Part shown: positions 8,783-19,800 of the stretch, in pieces
Position numbering within the stretch: position 1 is the stretch's first letter
Layout of the letters: every line of letters begins with the position of its first letter
Assembly (NCBI RefSeq): GCF_900114465.1
Contig: NZ_FOTD01000001.1
Span: forward strand, 248,001 to 312,000
Direction: 5' to 3'
Source of the DNA: Trichococcus palustris
Lineage (GTDB): Bacteria; Bacillota; Bacilli; Lactobacillales; Aerococcaceae
DNA: 64,000 nucleotides
Notes under the pieces: generated by a model
The model's input: the letters and a program-made list of their open reading frames with translations, nothing else
What the model was told of the DNA's origin: nothing
The model's database searches: none
Translations under genes and position numbers: made by a program

Positions 8783-11332
8783 TTATCTGGGTGCTTTCTT
8801 GGATTTCGGCTGCGCCTTTGCTTTATAGAAATAATATTTGGCGATTTCCGTGACGATAACATACAGAGCTAAGATGATGAATAGAGAAAGCAGCAGTAAA
8901 GGTTGAATGGGCTCAATACCCAGAAATTCATGGAGCGGCAGGTAAGGGATCAGCAAGGTGAAGATACCGACCGCGATGGATGAGTACAGCAATATCGGAG
9001 CGGGTTTGCTCCTATAGAAGCGTTTTTGTGTCCGCATGACCAACAACACCAGCAGTTCCGTCAAAACTGAAATAGTGAACCAGCTGCTCTGGAATATCCC
9101 GTGTTTGGCATCGAACCCGAAGAACAGGACAGCAAAGGTCAGGTAGTCGAATACCGAACTGACCAACCCAAAGACGATCATAAAATCACGGATGAAATGG
9201 ATATCCCATCTGAGCGGTCTTTCCACAATTTCCTTATCCACACTGTCATTGGCGATGGTTATCGCAGGGAAATCGCTTAGGAAGTTGATCAACAGAATTT
9301 GTTTGGGGAGCAGCGGCAGAAATGGCAAGAATAAAGATGCCCCCGCCATGCTGAACATATTGCCGAAATTGGCGCTGGTGGTGACCTGGATGTACTTGAG
9401 CGTGTTGGCAAAGGTTGTCCTTCCCAGCTCGATGCCGCGGCTCAATACCTCCAGACTTTTTTCGACCAGCACGAAATCCGCGGATTCCTTCGCCACATCG
9501 ACGGCATTATCGACCGATAAGCTGACATCGGCTGCATGCAGTGCGGGTACGTCATTGATGCCGTCACCCATATAGCCCACGACATGATTTTTCTTTTTCA
9601 GGGCCAGGATGATCCGTTCCTTCTGGTTGGGATCCACTTCAGCAAAAACAGTAGTGGCTTCAATTCTGCTCCACAATGCTTCGTCGCTCAGCTTCATGAG
9701 TTCGGATCCGGTCAGAGCGCCCGTGACTTTCAGTCCTACAGCCTCGGCAGTGTGCAAGGCGATCAACTTATTGTCGCCCGTGATGATCCGCAGACTGACT
9801 CCCTGATGCACGAGGTTCGAGATGATTTGCGAAATGTCTTCTTTCGGATGGTCAAAAAGGAGCAGGAAGCCCATCAGGACCATTCCGTTTTCGTCTTCAA
9901 CCGTATACTTTTCCTGCAGGGCCACCGTCTTTTTGGCTAACGCGATGATGCGGATCCCTTGGCCGCTCCACTCTTCGTAGTGTTGTTGGATGCCGGATAG
10001 GATCTGTTCATCCATTGCTTTTTCGGAACCGTCGATCGCAACCTGCGTGCAGATGGCGAGGATGCTGTTCAATGCCCCTTTCACGATCATTGTGTATTGA
10101 CCGCCCTCCTGAACAATGACGCTCAGGCGTTCACGGTTGAAATCAAAAGGGATTTCCCCTTGTTTTTTGACCGCGCCGATATCCAAATCTTTGGAGGCAC
10201 CTATCGCCTCATCCAGCGTATTCGCCATCCCGGTCTGCAACGTGGCATTCAAATAAGCCAGCCGGAACACTTCATCGGAGGGCTGGCCTGCAACATCGGC
10301 CGCGCCATCGAGACGGATGGTCCCCTCCGTCAAGGTGCCGGTTTTATCGGTGCAGAGGATGTCCATGCTGCCGAAGTTTTCGATTGCAGTCAACCGGCGG
10401 ACGATGACCCCTTCCTTCGCCATGATGCGGGACCCTTTCGAAAGGGTGATGCTGATGATTGCCGGCAGAAGCTGCGGCGTGATCCCAACGGCAAGGGCGA
10501 CCGAGAAAAGCAGTGCTTCGATGGCTGGCCTGTTCATGATGACGTTGATCGCGAAAACGATCAATGTGAGCACAAGCATGATTTCAGTCAATAAATAACC
10601 GAAGTGACGTACACCGCGTTCAAACTCCGTTTCCGGCGGACGCAAAGAAAGTTTATCGGCTATTTGCCCGAATTCGGTGCTCGCCCCCGTTTCCACCACC
10701 AACATCGTGGCGTTCCCGCTTTGTACACTCGTGCCCGTGTAGACGCAGTTGGTGCGTTCTTCCAGGCTGGCATCTTCCCTGACCTTGTCCGGCTTCTTTT
10801 CGGACGGCTGGGATTCTCCTGTGAGGATGGACTGGTTGACGAATAAATTCGTGCTTTCCAGAATCAAGCCGTCCGCGACAATGAGGCTGCCGGTAGAAAG
10901 TTTGATGACATCGCCTGGGACTACCTCTTTTGATGCAATCTCGATTGGCTTGCCATCGCGAAGGACGACGGATTTGGCTTGCACTTTCGCCCGGAGCTCC
11001 GCTATGACATTACCCGCGGTATATTCCTGATAAAAGCTGAGTGTCGCACTCGCCAAGATGATGGTCAAGATGATCATCGCATCGATCCATTCCCCTGTTG
11101 CAGCCGATATTCCCGTTGCGACAATCAGGATAAGGATGATGGGATTTTTGAACTGACTGAGGAATGCCATCAACTGTGTGTCTTTTTTTTGTTTCCTTAG
11201 CGTGTTTTCACCGTACTGTTTCAATCTTTCTGCCGCTTCTTCCCCCGTCAGACCGGTTGCCTTGGAATGAACAGCTTGTAGCGTCTCTTCCGGCGACAGG
11301 ATCCAATATTTATCGCTTTCCTTTTCTTGCAT
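8783..11332 (-). CDS. P-type cation ATPase, Mg-translocating (MgtA/MgtB) type
   Basis: 849 residues with the P-type order: N-terminal cation ATPase segment, A-domain TGES (ILTGESQPSEKK), phosphorylation motif DKTGTLTEG at about residue 322, hinge GDGINDVPALHAADV, then C-terminal membrane helices. The soft-metal CPC motif is absent and the sequence is closest in style to type IIIB Mg2+ transporters. Import of Mg2+ is the likeliest role but not proven; other divalent cations are possible. The start is the ATG at 11332, with AGAAGGG before it. Divergent from the TPM-like/PspA genes. Confidence 0.88.
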   Translation of the reverse strand: MQEKESDKYWILSPEETLQAVHSKATGLTGEEAAERLKQYGENTLRKQKKDTQLMAFLSQFKNPIILILIVATGISAATGEWIDAMIILTIILASATLSFYQEYTAGNVIAELRAKVQAKSVVLRDGKPIEIASKEVVPGDVIKLSTGSLIVADGLILESTNLFVNQSILTGESQPSEKKPDKVREDASLEERTNCVYTGTSVQSGNATMLVVETGASTEFGQIADKLSLRPPETEFERGVRHFGYLLTEIMLVLTLIVFAINVIMNRPAIEALLFSVALAVGITPQLLPAIISITLSKGSRIMAKEGVIVRRLTAIENFGSMDILCTDKTGTLTEGTIRLDGAADVAGQPSDEVFRLAYLNATLQTGMANTLDEAIGASKDLDIGAVKKQGEIPFDFNRERLSVIVQEGGQYTMIVKGALNSILAICTQVAIDGSEKAMDEQILSGIQQHYEEWSGQGIRIIALAKKTVALQEKYTVEDENGMVLMGFLLLFDHPKEDISQIISNLVHQGVSLRIITGDNKLIALHTAEAVGLKVTGALTGSELMKLSDEALWSRIEATTVFAEVDPNQKERIILALKKKNHVVGYMGDGINDVPALHAADVSLSVDNAVDVAKESADFVLVEKSLEVLSRGIELGRTTFANTLKYIQVTTSANFGNMFSMAGASLFLPFLPLLPKQILLINFLSDFPAITIANDSVDKEIVERPLRWDIHFIRDFMIVFGLVSSVFDYLTFAVLFFGFDAKHGIFQSSWFTISVLTELLVLLVMRTQKRFYRSKPAPILLYSSIAVGIFTLLIPYLPLHEFLGIEPIQPLLLLSLFIILALYVIVTEIAKYYFYKAKAQPKSKKAPR

Positions 11333-11577
11333 AAAAAGCCCTTCTTTCCCAAATAACCATACCGAAGTCATTACCTATAGCAACTCCAGATGTGCCATGC
11401 AACAAGCAACTTTCGTCAACCATATTATAACGCAACCGCCACCAAATATAGAAAGATTAGGCCACCCTACATGCACCAGCTTGAGGTTTTATTTTGCTAT
11501 TCTCTGCTGTGTTGCATCTCTTTTTACGAGCCACTGCAACTTACGCCACATTGCTGATTATATGAAAATCGCCCAAA

Positions 11578-11606
11578 TTGACCGCGCTTACATTATGTGT
11601 TACATT
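11578..11606 (+). promoter_or_regulatory. Promoter of the TPM-like/PspA operon
   Basis: TTGACC (11578-11583), 17 nt, TACATT (11601-11606), 44 nt before the start codon. Confidence 0.55.
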
Positions 11607-11649
11607 GAGTTTAATGAAGGAAAGAGACTGACTAAGGAGGGATGAAGCT

Positions 11650-12753
11650 ATGGGAAGAGGTGGCGGAGGCGGCTCAAGAGGAGGTGGCGGTTCTTTCGGC
11701 GGAAGCAGAGGTGGGGGCGGACGCAGTTTCGGTGGCGGTATGGGCAGAGGTGGCGGTTCATTTGGAGGCGGAGGCGGCTCTTTTGGGGGTGGCGGTGGTT
11801 TCCGTTTCCCAAGAAATATTGGTTCAGGCGGACCCATTATCCGTACCGGACCGATCATCACCGGCGGACCCATTTTTGGAGGCGGCGGGCGCGGCCGAAG
11901 AGGAGGCACTGGATGTGGTATCGGGTGCGGCATAATCGCGATCGTATTCATTGTGCTCGCCGTCATTGTGGCATTGCTTTTTTCATTCAACAGCGGGCCT
12001 TCCACCTCCGGTTCCAGCGGTAACAATGACATCACCAAATCCACGGTGGTGCGCGATCCGCTGCCGAAAGGATCGGTTAACGAGACCGGATATTATACCG
12101 ATACGATCGGCTGGATCGGCAATCCTACCAAACTGACGGATGGCATGAAATATTTTTACCAGAAAACAGGGGTACAACCCTACCTTTATTTGACGGACAA
12201 CATCAATGGCTCGACCACTCCTTCCACGGATGAGCTGAAAACTTTTACAAATGAGCTTTACGATAAACTTTTTACGGATGAGGCGCATCTCTTGTTGGTG
12301 TTCTTCGAGCATGATCCCGGCGCATATATGGACTATTATGTGACGGGTACACAGGCCAAAACGGTCATCGATACAGAAGCGGGAAATGTGCTGCTCGACT
12401 ACATCGATAAGTATTACTACGGCAAGCTGACGGATGAGGTGTTTTTCAGCAACGTCTTCCGGGATTCCGCTGATCGCATCATGACCGTCACCCGTTCCCC
12501 TTGGATAATCGTGCTGACAATTCTTGGCGTCTTGCTGCTGCTTTCCTTGTTGTACCTGTGGTGGAGTCATGCAAAGAAACAAAAAAACCTGGAAGCACAA
12601 CAGACCGAAGAAATGCTGAAAACCCCGCTGGATACATTCGGCAATACCGAAGCGGAAGAACTTGCGAAAAAATATGACGATGAAACCAAAACAACCGCAG
12701 ATGTGACCATAAAATCAGAAGATGAAAGCAACAAAACAGAAGAAAAACCTTGA
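11650..12753 (+). CDS. Gly-rich membrane protein with TPM-like domain
   Basis: 367 residues. Residues 1-85 are almost entirely Gly, Ser, Arg and Phe (GGGSFGG-type repeats). A membrane helix follows at ~88-112, then an external TPM-phosphatase-like domain at ~130-275 (GWIGNPTKLTDGMKYFYQKT...LLLVFFEHD), a second helix at ~277-298 and an acidic Lys/Glu tail. TPM domains occur in proteins linked to membrane or photosystem stress. AAGGAGG lies 9 nt before ATG 11650; an overlapping ATG at 11642 in another frame is too close. The immediately downstream PspA gene supports a membrane-integrity role. Confidence 0.8.
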   Translation: MGRGGGGGSRGGGGSFGGSRGGGGRSFGGGMGRGGGSFGGGGGSFGGGGGFRFPRNIGSGGPIIRTGPIITGGPIFGGGGRGRRGGTGCGIGCGIIAIVFIVLAVIVALLFSFNSGPSTSGSSGNNDITKSTVVRDPLPKGSVNETGYYTDTIGWIGNPTKLTDGMKYFYQKTGVQPYLYLTDNINGSTTPSTDELKTFTNELYDKLFTDEAHLLLVFFEHDPGAYMDYYVTGTQAKTVIDTEAGNVLLDYIDKYYYGKLTDEVFFSNVFRDSADRIMTVTRSPWIIVLTILGVLLLLSLLYLWWSHAKKQKNLEAQQTEEMLKTPLDTFGNTEAEELAKKYDDETKTTADVTIKSEDESNKTEEKP

Positions 12754-12766
12754 GGAGGAAATCAAA

Positions 12767-13444
12767 ATGGCTATTTTAGAAAGATTCAGCGACATCATCA
12801 GCGCAAACATCAATGCTTTAATCGACAAGATGGAAGACCCCGGCAAAATGATCGATCAATATTTACGCGATATGATGGATGATTTGGCGGAGGTGAAAGG
12901 CAGCACAGCCGGCGTTATGGCGGAGGAAACCCGCACCAAACGGCTGGTTGACGAAAACCAAGCGGAAGTGATCAAATACACTGACTACGCCAAGAAGGCG
13001 CTGGCAGCCGGCAACGAAAACGACGCCCGCATCTTCCTCACCAAGAAGCAAGAGCTCGAAAACGTAGGAGCCGGCCTGGCGACCTCTTATGCTTCCGCCC
13101 ATGAGAACGCAGTCAAGATGCGTCAAATGCACGATAAATTAGCATCAGACATCGAGACGCTTAAATCCCGCCGCGAAATGATCAAGGGCAAGATTTCTGT
13201 GGCCAAGACACAAGCTACCTTGAACAAGACCACCGATTCCATTACTAAAACAAAGGGGGCCATGGGCTCTTTCGAACGCATGGAAGAAAAAGCCAACAAG
13301 ATGCTGGACGAAGCCAACGCCATGTCCGAACTGAACATGGCCCCTATCGACGAAGCCAAAGCGCTCGAGGAAAAATATGCTTCGCAAGGATCTGCTTCGG
13401 TTGAGGAAGAACTGAGCAAGCTCAAGAAAGATATGGGACTGTAA
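12767..13444 (+). CDS. pspA: PspA/IM30 family membrane-stress protein
   Basis: 225 residues, predominantly long coiled coil, starting MAILERFSDIISANINALIDK, the amphipathic N-helix of the PspA/Vipp1 family, followed by ALIDKMEDPGKMIDQYLRDM. Such proteins form ESCRT-III-like assemblies that protect stressed membranes. The start ATG 12767 follows GAGGAGG; the frame is open 45 nt further up inside the previous gene but without a ribosome site. It lies 13 nt after the TPM-like gene, so the two form an operon ended by the terminators at 13.5-13.7 kb. Confidence 0.9.
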   Translation: MAILERFSDIISANINALIDKMEDPGKMIDQYLRDMMDDLAEVKGSTAGVMAEETRTKRLVDENQAEVIKYTDYAKKALAAGNENDARIFLTKKQELENVGAGLATSYASAHENAVKMRQMHDKLASDIETLKSRREMIKGKISVAKTQATLNKTTDSITKTKGAMGSFERMEEKANKMLDEANAMSELNMAPIDEAKALEEKYASQGSASVEEELSKLKKDMGL

Positions 13445-13517
13445 GTAATTTGCGTTCTAATCTCGACGCTATTTGTATAAGGTCCATTAAACACCATCCT
13501 ATCGCTCTCAATTTTGT

Positions 13518-13564
13518 AATGCCTCCCGAAAGTTAGATTTTCACTCTAATTTTCGGGAGGCATT
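13518..13564 (+). terminator. Terminator after pspA
   Basis: AATGCCTCCCGAAA pairs with TTTTCGGGAGGCATT, then TTTTA follows. Confidence 0.85.
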
Positions 13565-13608
13565 TTATGGATTTCCAGGGAAAATTGTAGCGAGCAATTT
13601 AAAGCAAA

Positions 13609-13657
13609 AATTGGCTGGCCTTAGTCCGGTTCGATACGGAATCCACGCCAGCCAATT
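13609..13657. repeat. Inverted repeat between two terminators
   Basis: AATTGGCTGGC and GCCAGCCAATT are exact 11-bp arms 27 nt apart, with no T-run. It stands between the pspA terminator and the hairpin at 13666-13721. Role unknown. Confidence 0.5.
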
Positions 13658-13665
13658 AGCTATTT

Positions 13666-13721
13666 AAAGACTCTATGCCAGCTTTTGGGAACCCCAAAAG
13701 CTGGCATAGAGTCTTTTTTTT
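13666..13721. terminator. Very strong hairpin terminator, convergent gap
   Basis: A 23-24 bp perfect stem, beginning AAAGACTCTATGCC and mirrored to GGCATAGAGTCTTT, with a 3-nt loop and an 8-T run on the plus strand. It separates pspA from the 3' end of the glucan synthase gene and may also stop the minus-strand transcript. Confidence 0.85.
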
Positions 13722-13844
13722 GATCATTCAACATCCTAAAAGTGACCTCTTACATATGTTCTGAAACTATGTGCGCGCCAGGGAGTAATCCACTTTTTCT
13801 CTGCGCGCGTTAAGATTTTTTAGATACAAAACAATCCGTTTTGC

Positions 13845-16800
13845 CTATTTCCCCATCAGCACTTCAATATCGTGCACCTTTCCATCATTGACCAATTCCA
13901 AAACGTTGCCTTCCCGTGTTTCCCTTCCTTCGCCTATCGTCTTCACTCCCTTGTTGACGCCTTCCGGATTTTTGACTTTTATGTTATAGATGGAATCAAA
14001 ATACTTGTACCTTATCGTGTATTCTGGCCATTTTTGAGGGATGCAAGGATCCAATAGGAGCGTAGCTCCGTGTTTTTGGAACCCCAAAATGTATTCTAAG
14101 CCAGCTTTGTACATCCAACCTGCCGAACCGGTATACCAAGTCCATCCGCCTTGCCCCGAATGAGGGGGAACAGCATAAACATCAGCAGCCATTACGTATG
14201 GCTCAACTTTATAGGTAAAACATTCCCTCTGATTCCTTGAATTATTTATGGGGTTAATGAGCTCATATAACTCATAAGCTTTGTCTCCATCGCCAAGTTT
14301 GGCAAAGGCAATAATTACCCATGCGGCTGCGTGAGTATATTGCCCGCCGTTTTCTCTGACACCCGGACCGTATCCCTTAATATAACCAGGCTCCATTTCA
14401 CTGGTGTCAAACGGCGGCGTAAGAAGTTTAATCACCCCATCTTCTCTGGTGATGAGGTAATCTTCGACCGAGTTCATCGCCTGTCTCGCTCTTTCCGGAT
14501 TCCCCGCTTCAGAAATAATCGACCAGGTTTGAGCAATGGAATCAATCTTACACTCGCTGTTTTCGATCGAGCCAAGAGGTATGCCGTTATCAAAATAGGC
14601 TCTTATGTACCATTTGCCATCCCAGGCGAACTTCTCAATAGATTCGGTGATTTGATTGATGATAGTAGCGTATTTTTTTGAAAGTTCTGATGCTCCCATT
14701 TCCGTGCATACCGGAATAATTTTTTTAAGCACAGCTATTAAAAACCACCCCAGCCAAACACTTTCCCCCGAACCTTTATTTCCGACGGTATTCATACTGT
14801 CATTCCAATCGCCGGAACCCATTAACGGAAGTCCATGATTTCCAAATTTTAATGTCTTCTCCACGGCTGCGATACAGTGTGCGAATAGAGTAGCAGAGCT
14901 ATTCGAAATGGAAGGAATCCCGTATTTCTCTTCTTCCCCGTCTTCCAGCAAGGGGCTTTCCAGATACGACAATTCGGATTTTAATATTCCTTTATCCCCC
15001 GTTATGCTTGCATATTCCATGGTCACATAAGGGAGCCAAAGAAGATCATCACTGAATCGGGTACGAACGCCTTTCCCGCTGGGATCATGCCACCAGTGTT
15101 GTACATCCCCTTCTACAAACTGATGCTCTGCATGAAGAAGGATCTGTTTCCTCGCAATTTCAGGGCTGATATGAACTGCCGCTAAAGCATCTTGAAGCTG
15201 ATCTCTGAACCCATACGCACCGCTGGACTGATAAAAAGCTGATCGGGCCCACAGTCGGCAGGAAATGATCTGATATTGAAGCCAGCCATTCAGCATGAGA
15301 TTCATTGAAATATCCGGGGTCGTAACCTGAATCCCTTCAAGTTTTTCTTTCCAGAACTCTTTAACAGCAGTCAGTGCCTGATACGATTCCTGAACATTCC
15401 TATATTTATTCGTAAGTTGATCCACTTCATCCGTTTTTTCAGCTGCACCAAAAGTGAGTACGATGTCTTTTTCCTCCATTGGCTTGAGTGAAATGTTGAC
15501 TTGCATCGCGGCGCACGGATCAAAACCAGTTCCAACCGCTCCCGTAAGTTTTTCTTTTCTGAGGCATTCCGGATTGGCTAGATTCCCTGAGCCAATAAAC
15601 TCTTTCCTGTTTCCTGTGACACTTCTACTTTCCAACGAAAGGTCCATGAAACAAACTCCTGCCTTATATTCTTCATTATAAGGATTTTCCACCAATAGGA
15701 CCCCGGCTGCGTTCAAGTTTGTTTTTATATGCATCGCGGTAACCTGGTCTGTGACACCCAGCACCGGTCTAACGTAGTAGGTCAGAGATAGGTTTCGCTG
15801 TTCGTTGGATAAATTAGAAAGTTTTAAAATGCTGATTTTAATGGTTTCATTTACAGGAACGAATTGGACTAATCTTTGCTCAATGCCATGGCTAACGTGC
15901 CTAAATTCCGTATAACCAAACCCATGTCTTATTTCATAGGCTTCATTTTCCCTTACAGGTGACGAAGTGACCGTCCATGATTCGCCGGTATCATCATCTC
16001 TGATATACAAGACTTCTCCCGGCTCATCAGTGACCGGATCATTGGACCATGTAGATAGTTTGTTTTCGCGGCTGTTTCCGTACCATGTATACCCCGCTCC
16101 TGATTCAGAGACAATAAAACCAAAATTGGGATTTGAAATCACATTGATCCATGGAGCGGGGGTAGTTTTGTCTTTCTCCATTTGAATGACATACTCCCTG
16201 CCATCTTCAGTGAATCCGCCTAATCCATTTGGATATAATAGAGTTGGTTCTTCTGAAGCAGGGCTGCCGTATTCGCGGATTGCTTTGGAATATACGCTGT
16301 CTCTTTGCTGTTCCGGTTCTCTTTCACTTGTTTCTTCCATCTGCTCGCTCAGGGTTCCTCCATCGCCTCTTACTATTATTCTCGCCACGGCATAGAGCAG
16401 GTAGATTTCCTCCAGACTCGTTTTGCTTTTGTCGACAATAAAGGCTCCCCCTGATTTCCCTATCATTTGGTGAATATGACTTGAATTTAAGGCCTCGATG
16501 ATAGAAGCATGTAGCGGGAGGTCATAACTGTTAACTTCCTCACATAAAATCACCAAATCTACCGTTAACTTTTTGAACATCCAATAATCGTGGGCTTTTA
16601 AAATTTGATCGAGCATCCTAATCTCATCGATATTCTTTAAAACGAGCAATACAATAGGGTCGTCTCCGGAAATGCCGAAACGCCATAGCGATGACTGCCC
16701 CAATGCGTTTCTTTCGATTAATTTCTGGAATTTCCTTCGGGAAGGACTGCTGTACAAGATGCTTGAGGTCATATTTTGGTAGAGTTCCATTTGAGAAGGC

Positions 16801-19800
16801 TCTATATCCAGGTAAGCAGCTTCGAGATAGCCGCTTGTGTGAGCGAGAGTGAACGCCCGATCAATGAAATCATTCTGGGAATATTTCTCTATTACGAGCG
16901 ATAAATCTTCCATGCTTTCGCTGACCGCAGTGATATACGATATCTGCAATGACTTTCCGGGGAGCATTCTTCCTTTCAGTCTCATGCTCATGACCGGATC
17001 GAGCACAGTTCCCTCTGTCCCTGAAAGAGGCTGGTCATCATCCATAGCTGCCGGGGTCCCTAAATCACGGTTTCGGCCGATAAACTGCATCCTGTCCGTT
17101 TCGAATTGACTGTCCCCGATGGTTTCCCCTTCAACCACGGCAAAATTAGCGGTCCATAATTTGTTATCGGAGGCAGACTTTGGCCGGTTGCTGGCAATAA
17201 TGCCATTTTTGTCTTTAAGAATCTCTGTTTTCATGAAAAGTTTATGAAAGGCAGGGTGGGCTATATCTTCATTTTGGGTGGTCATCACGGATTCAAAATA
17301 GCTTGTCACTTCGATATCACAGGTGCTGTCTCCGGCATTTCCCAGAGTCATTTTCCTGATCTCAACATTTTCCTTCGGAACAACGATAACTTCCGTTTGC
17401 GTATTGATATCCCCATCTGTTCTTTTGAAAACGGCTTTATCGTTTGTATAAATCACTTCATATTTTTCAGGGATTTGCGATAACGGTGCGTAAGCTGAAG
17501 ACCATATTTTATTTGTAGATACATTTTTGATATAGAAGAACATTCCGTACCTGTCCGCTACATTCTCTTCTCGCCATCTCGTGATTGCTTTATCGTTGCA
17601 TCTGCTATAACCGGTCCCTCTATCCGTAATCATAACAGAATAATTACCGTTTGAGAGAAGATGAACTTTCGGCAAAACAGGATCAGCAAGGTTGAAGGTC
17701 CTTATATGTCTGCTGTCTTTATACCCTTTATTTTTGTCAATTTTAATTTTTACTGTTTTCGCTTTCAAATTAAAGTTATAGACAGCAGATGGAATTTGCT
17801 CCTGAAGCAAAAACCGAGAAGCATACATTGCGGGGTCTTCGAAAAAACGTTTTTGCATGATAAAATCATGCAAAAAATTGTTCATGGCCATAAAACTCAT
17901 CCCTTGATGATGGGACATAAATTCTTTGATAATACTTCTCTTATCGTCAATCAGAAGCCTTTCGGGTGTGTAGTCAGCCGCCTCATAAAAACCATAGGCT
18001 CCTTCCAGCCCTTCTTCCTTCAGGTATGCGATGTTTTGGACTGCGCTTTCGGCATCTATCTGGAGTGCTAAAAATGTTGAATAGGGAGATACCACCGTAT
18101 CTTCCATCAGTCCTCTTTTTAAACCCAGCCAAGGCACACCAAAAGCCTTATACTGATAGCTTAAATTCACATCTGTATCGTTAAAGCCGGATTCGGATAT
18201 TCCCCAAGGTATATCATTTTGTTTACCGTATTTTTTCTGGCTCCTGATGACAAAATGGTAGGTTTCGTCCAGCATCGTATTCTTGTAGCTCTTCATGATC
18301 AAAACGGGCATTAGATATTCAAACATTGTGCCAGACCAAGATGCAAGCCCCTTGTAACCGTCGTCTACTGTCAAAGACCTGCTCAATTTGAGCCAATGCT
18401 CAGGAGGTATTTCGTCCCTGGCTATGCTTATATAGCTTGCTTGGCGTGCCTCCGAAGCAAGCAGGTCATAATAGGAGTCTGTCAGTTCGCCTACCTCCAG
18501 ATCGAAGCCAATCGAGAATAATTGTTTTTTCTCGTCATACAATGGTAAAAATTTTGTGGTTTCCGAGAGAGAATCCACTCGGTGAATCAACTCTTCATAA
18601 TCCATTAAAAATCTGCCTACAGCTTCAAAGGATGCAGCAAAACTCTGATGTAATTCCGAAAGGAAAATCAGGTCATCCAGGCTTTCTGTTTCCGGCTGCG
18701 TAATGCCAAGCATAATTTTTCCGATGATTCCTTCCGCACGTGCATAAGCGCCTGGCAAATCTTCTAAAATCGGGTTGTTTTTTAACAGAGCAGCGATCTC
18801 TTCAAAGTCATCTTTGTAGTGTGAAAAGCAGCCAGCAGACAGGCTTTCCGGAAGTTTTTCAATCAAATCAATAGCCGGCATGAACTGCAGCCGCTCATTA
18901 TTGAACGTCACTAACATTTCTTCGATTTTACTTCTCCAGGATAAATTGGTAATGCCAGCAAATTTACCGCTCGTTGAAAGTTCCCTCACAATCCTGTTCC
19001 ATGAAAACATATCCATGGCTTGCATTTGTTCAAATCCAAGCGCTTGATAAATCTTCATTCCTTCTTCTCCGGCGTTGTACAAAGTATCCCTGATTCCATT
19101 TATAAATTGCAGGTCGGTTATCGGCTTTTTAAGGTATCCCTTTAATCCTTCAGATAAGGTTATCAGGTATCCTACTAAATTCCCGCTGTCAGCAGTGGAA
19201 ATATACCTAGGCAGTAAGGGTTGCAGTGTTTTCGTATCGTACCAGTTATACAAATGTCCATTCCATTTTTCCATCTTTTCAATCGCTGTTATCGTATTTG
19301 AGACTTTCCCTTTCATTTCTTTTGTTCCGATGTATCCAAAATCTCTGGCGGTAAGGACAGCCATCAACCCCAGGCTGATGTTGGTCGGTGAGGTTCTGCG
19401 AGCGATGCCGTTAGGGGAATCTTCTTGAAAGTTGTCTGGTGCAAGATAATTGTTCTCGGCGTTGGCAAATTCCTCAAAATATCGCCACGTTTTCCTTGCG
19501 ATCCTGCTGATTTCGCAAAGCTCTTCTTTGGTGAGTGTGGATGGTTTTTCTGCCTCTTTTTGGCTGATCCTATAGGCAATATAAGGGGCGCTCAATGACA
19601 GAGCAAAAAATATGAAGCTTAAAACAATCGCTTCCGATTTAAAATATAAAGCTAAAAGAAAAACAGCCAGTCCTATCCATATTGACGATTGCATTTCCAG
19701 TACATAGCTTTTAAGTGAATTGTTCTTTTTCCTTTCCTCAGCTGCCGAAGTAACCCATTCCAGCAAATTTTTTTTGGTTATAAAAACGCGCGAAAGAGTA

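Noticed and set aside
10097-10594. 165-codon plus-strand frame inside the ATPase gene
   Set aside because: Antisense to conserved P-type ATPase motifs, no ribosome site.
11650-11800. Short tandem repeats that might be a CRISPR or satellite
   Set aside because: They are codon-level GGNGGN repeats in frame with a protein that continues into a normal domain; no spacers.
11541-12044. Minus-strand proline-rich frame of 167 codons
   Set aside because: It is the complement of the Gly-rich head of the TPM-like gene; GGN codons read as CC-rich in reverse.
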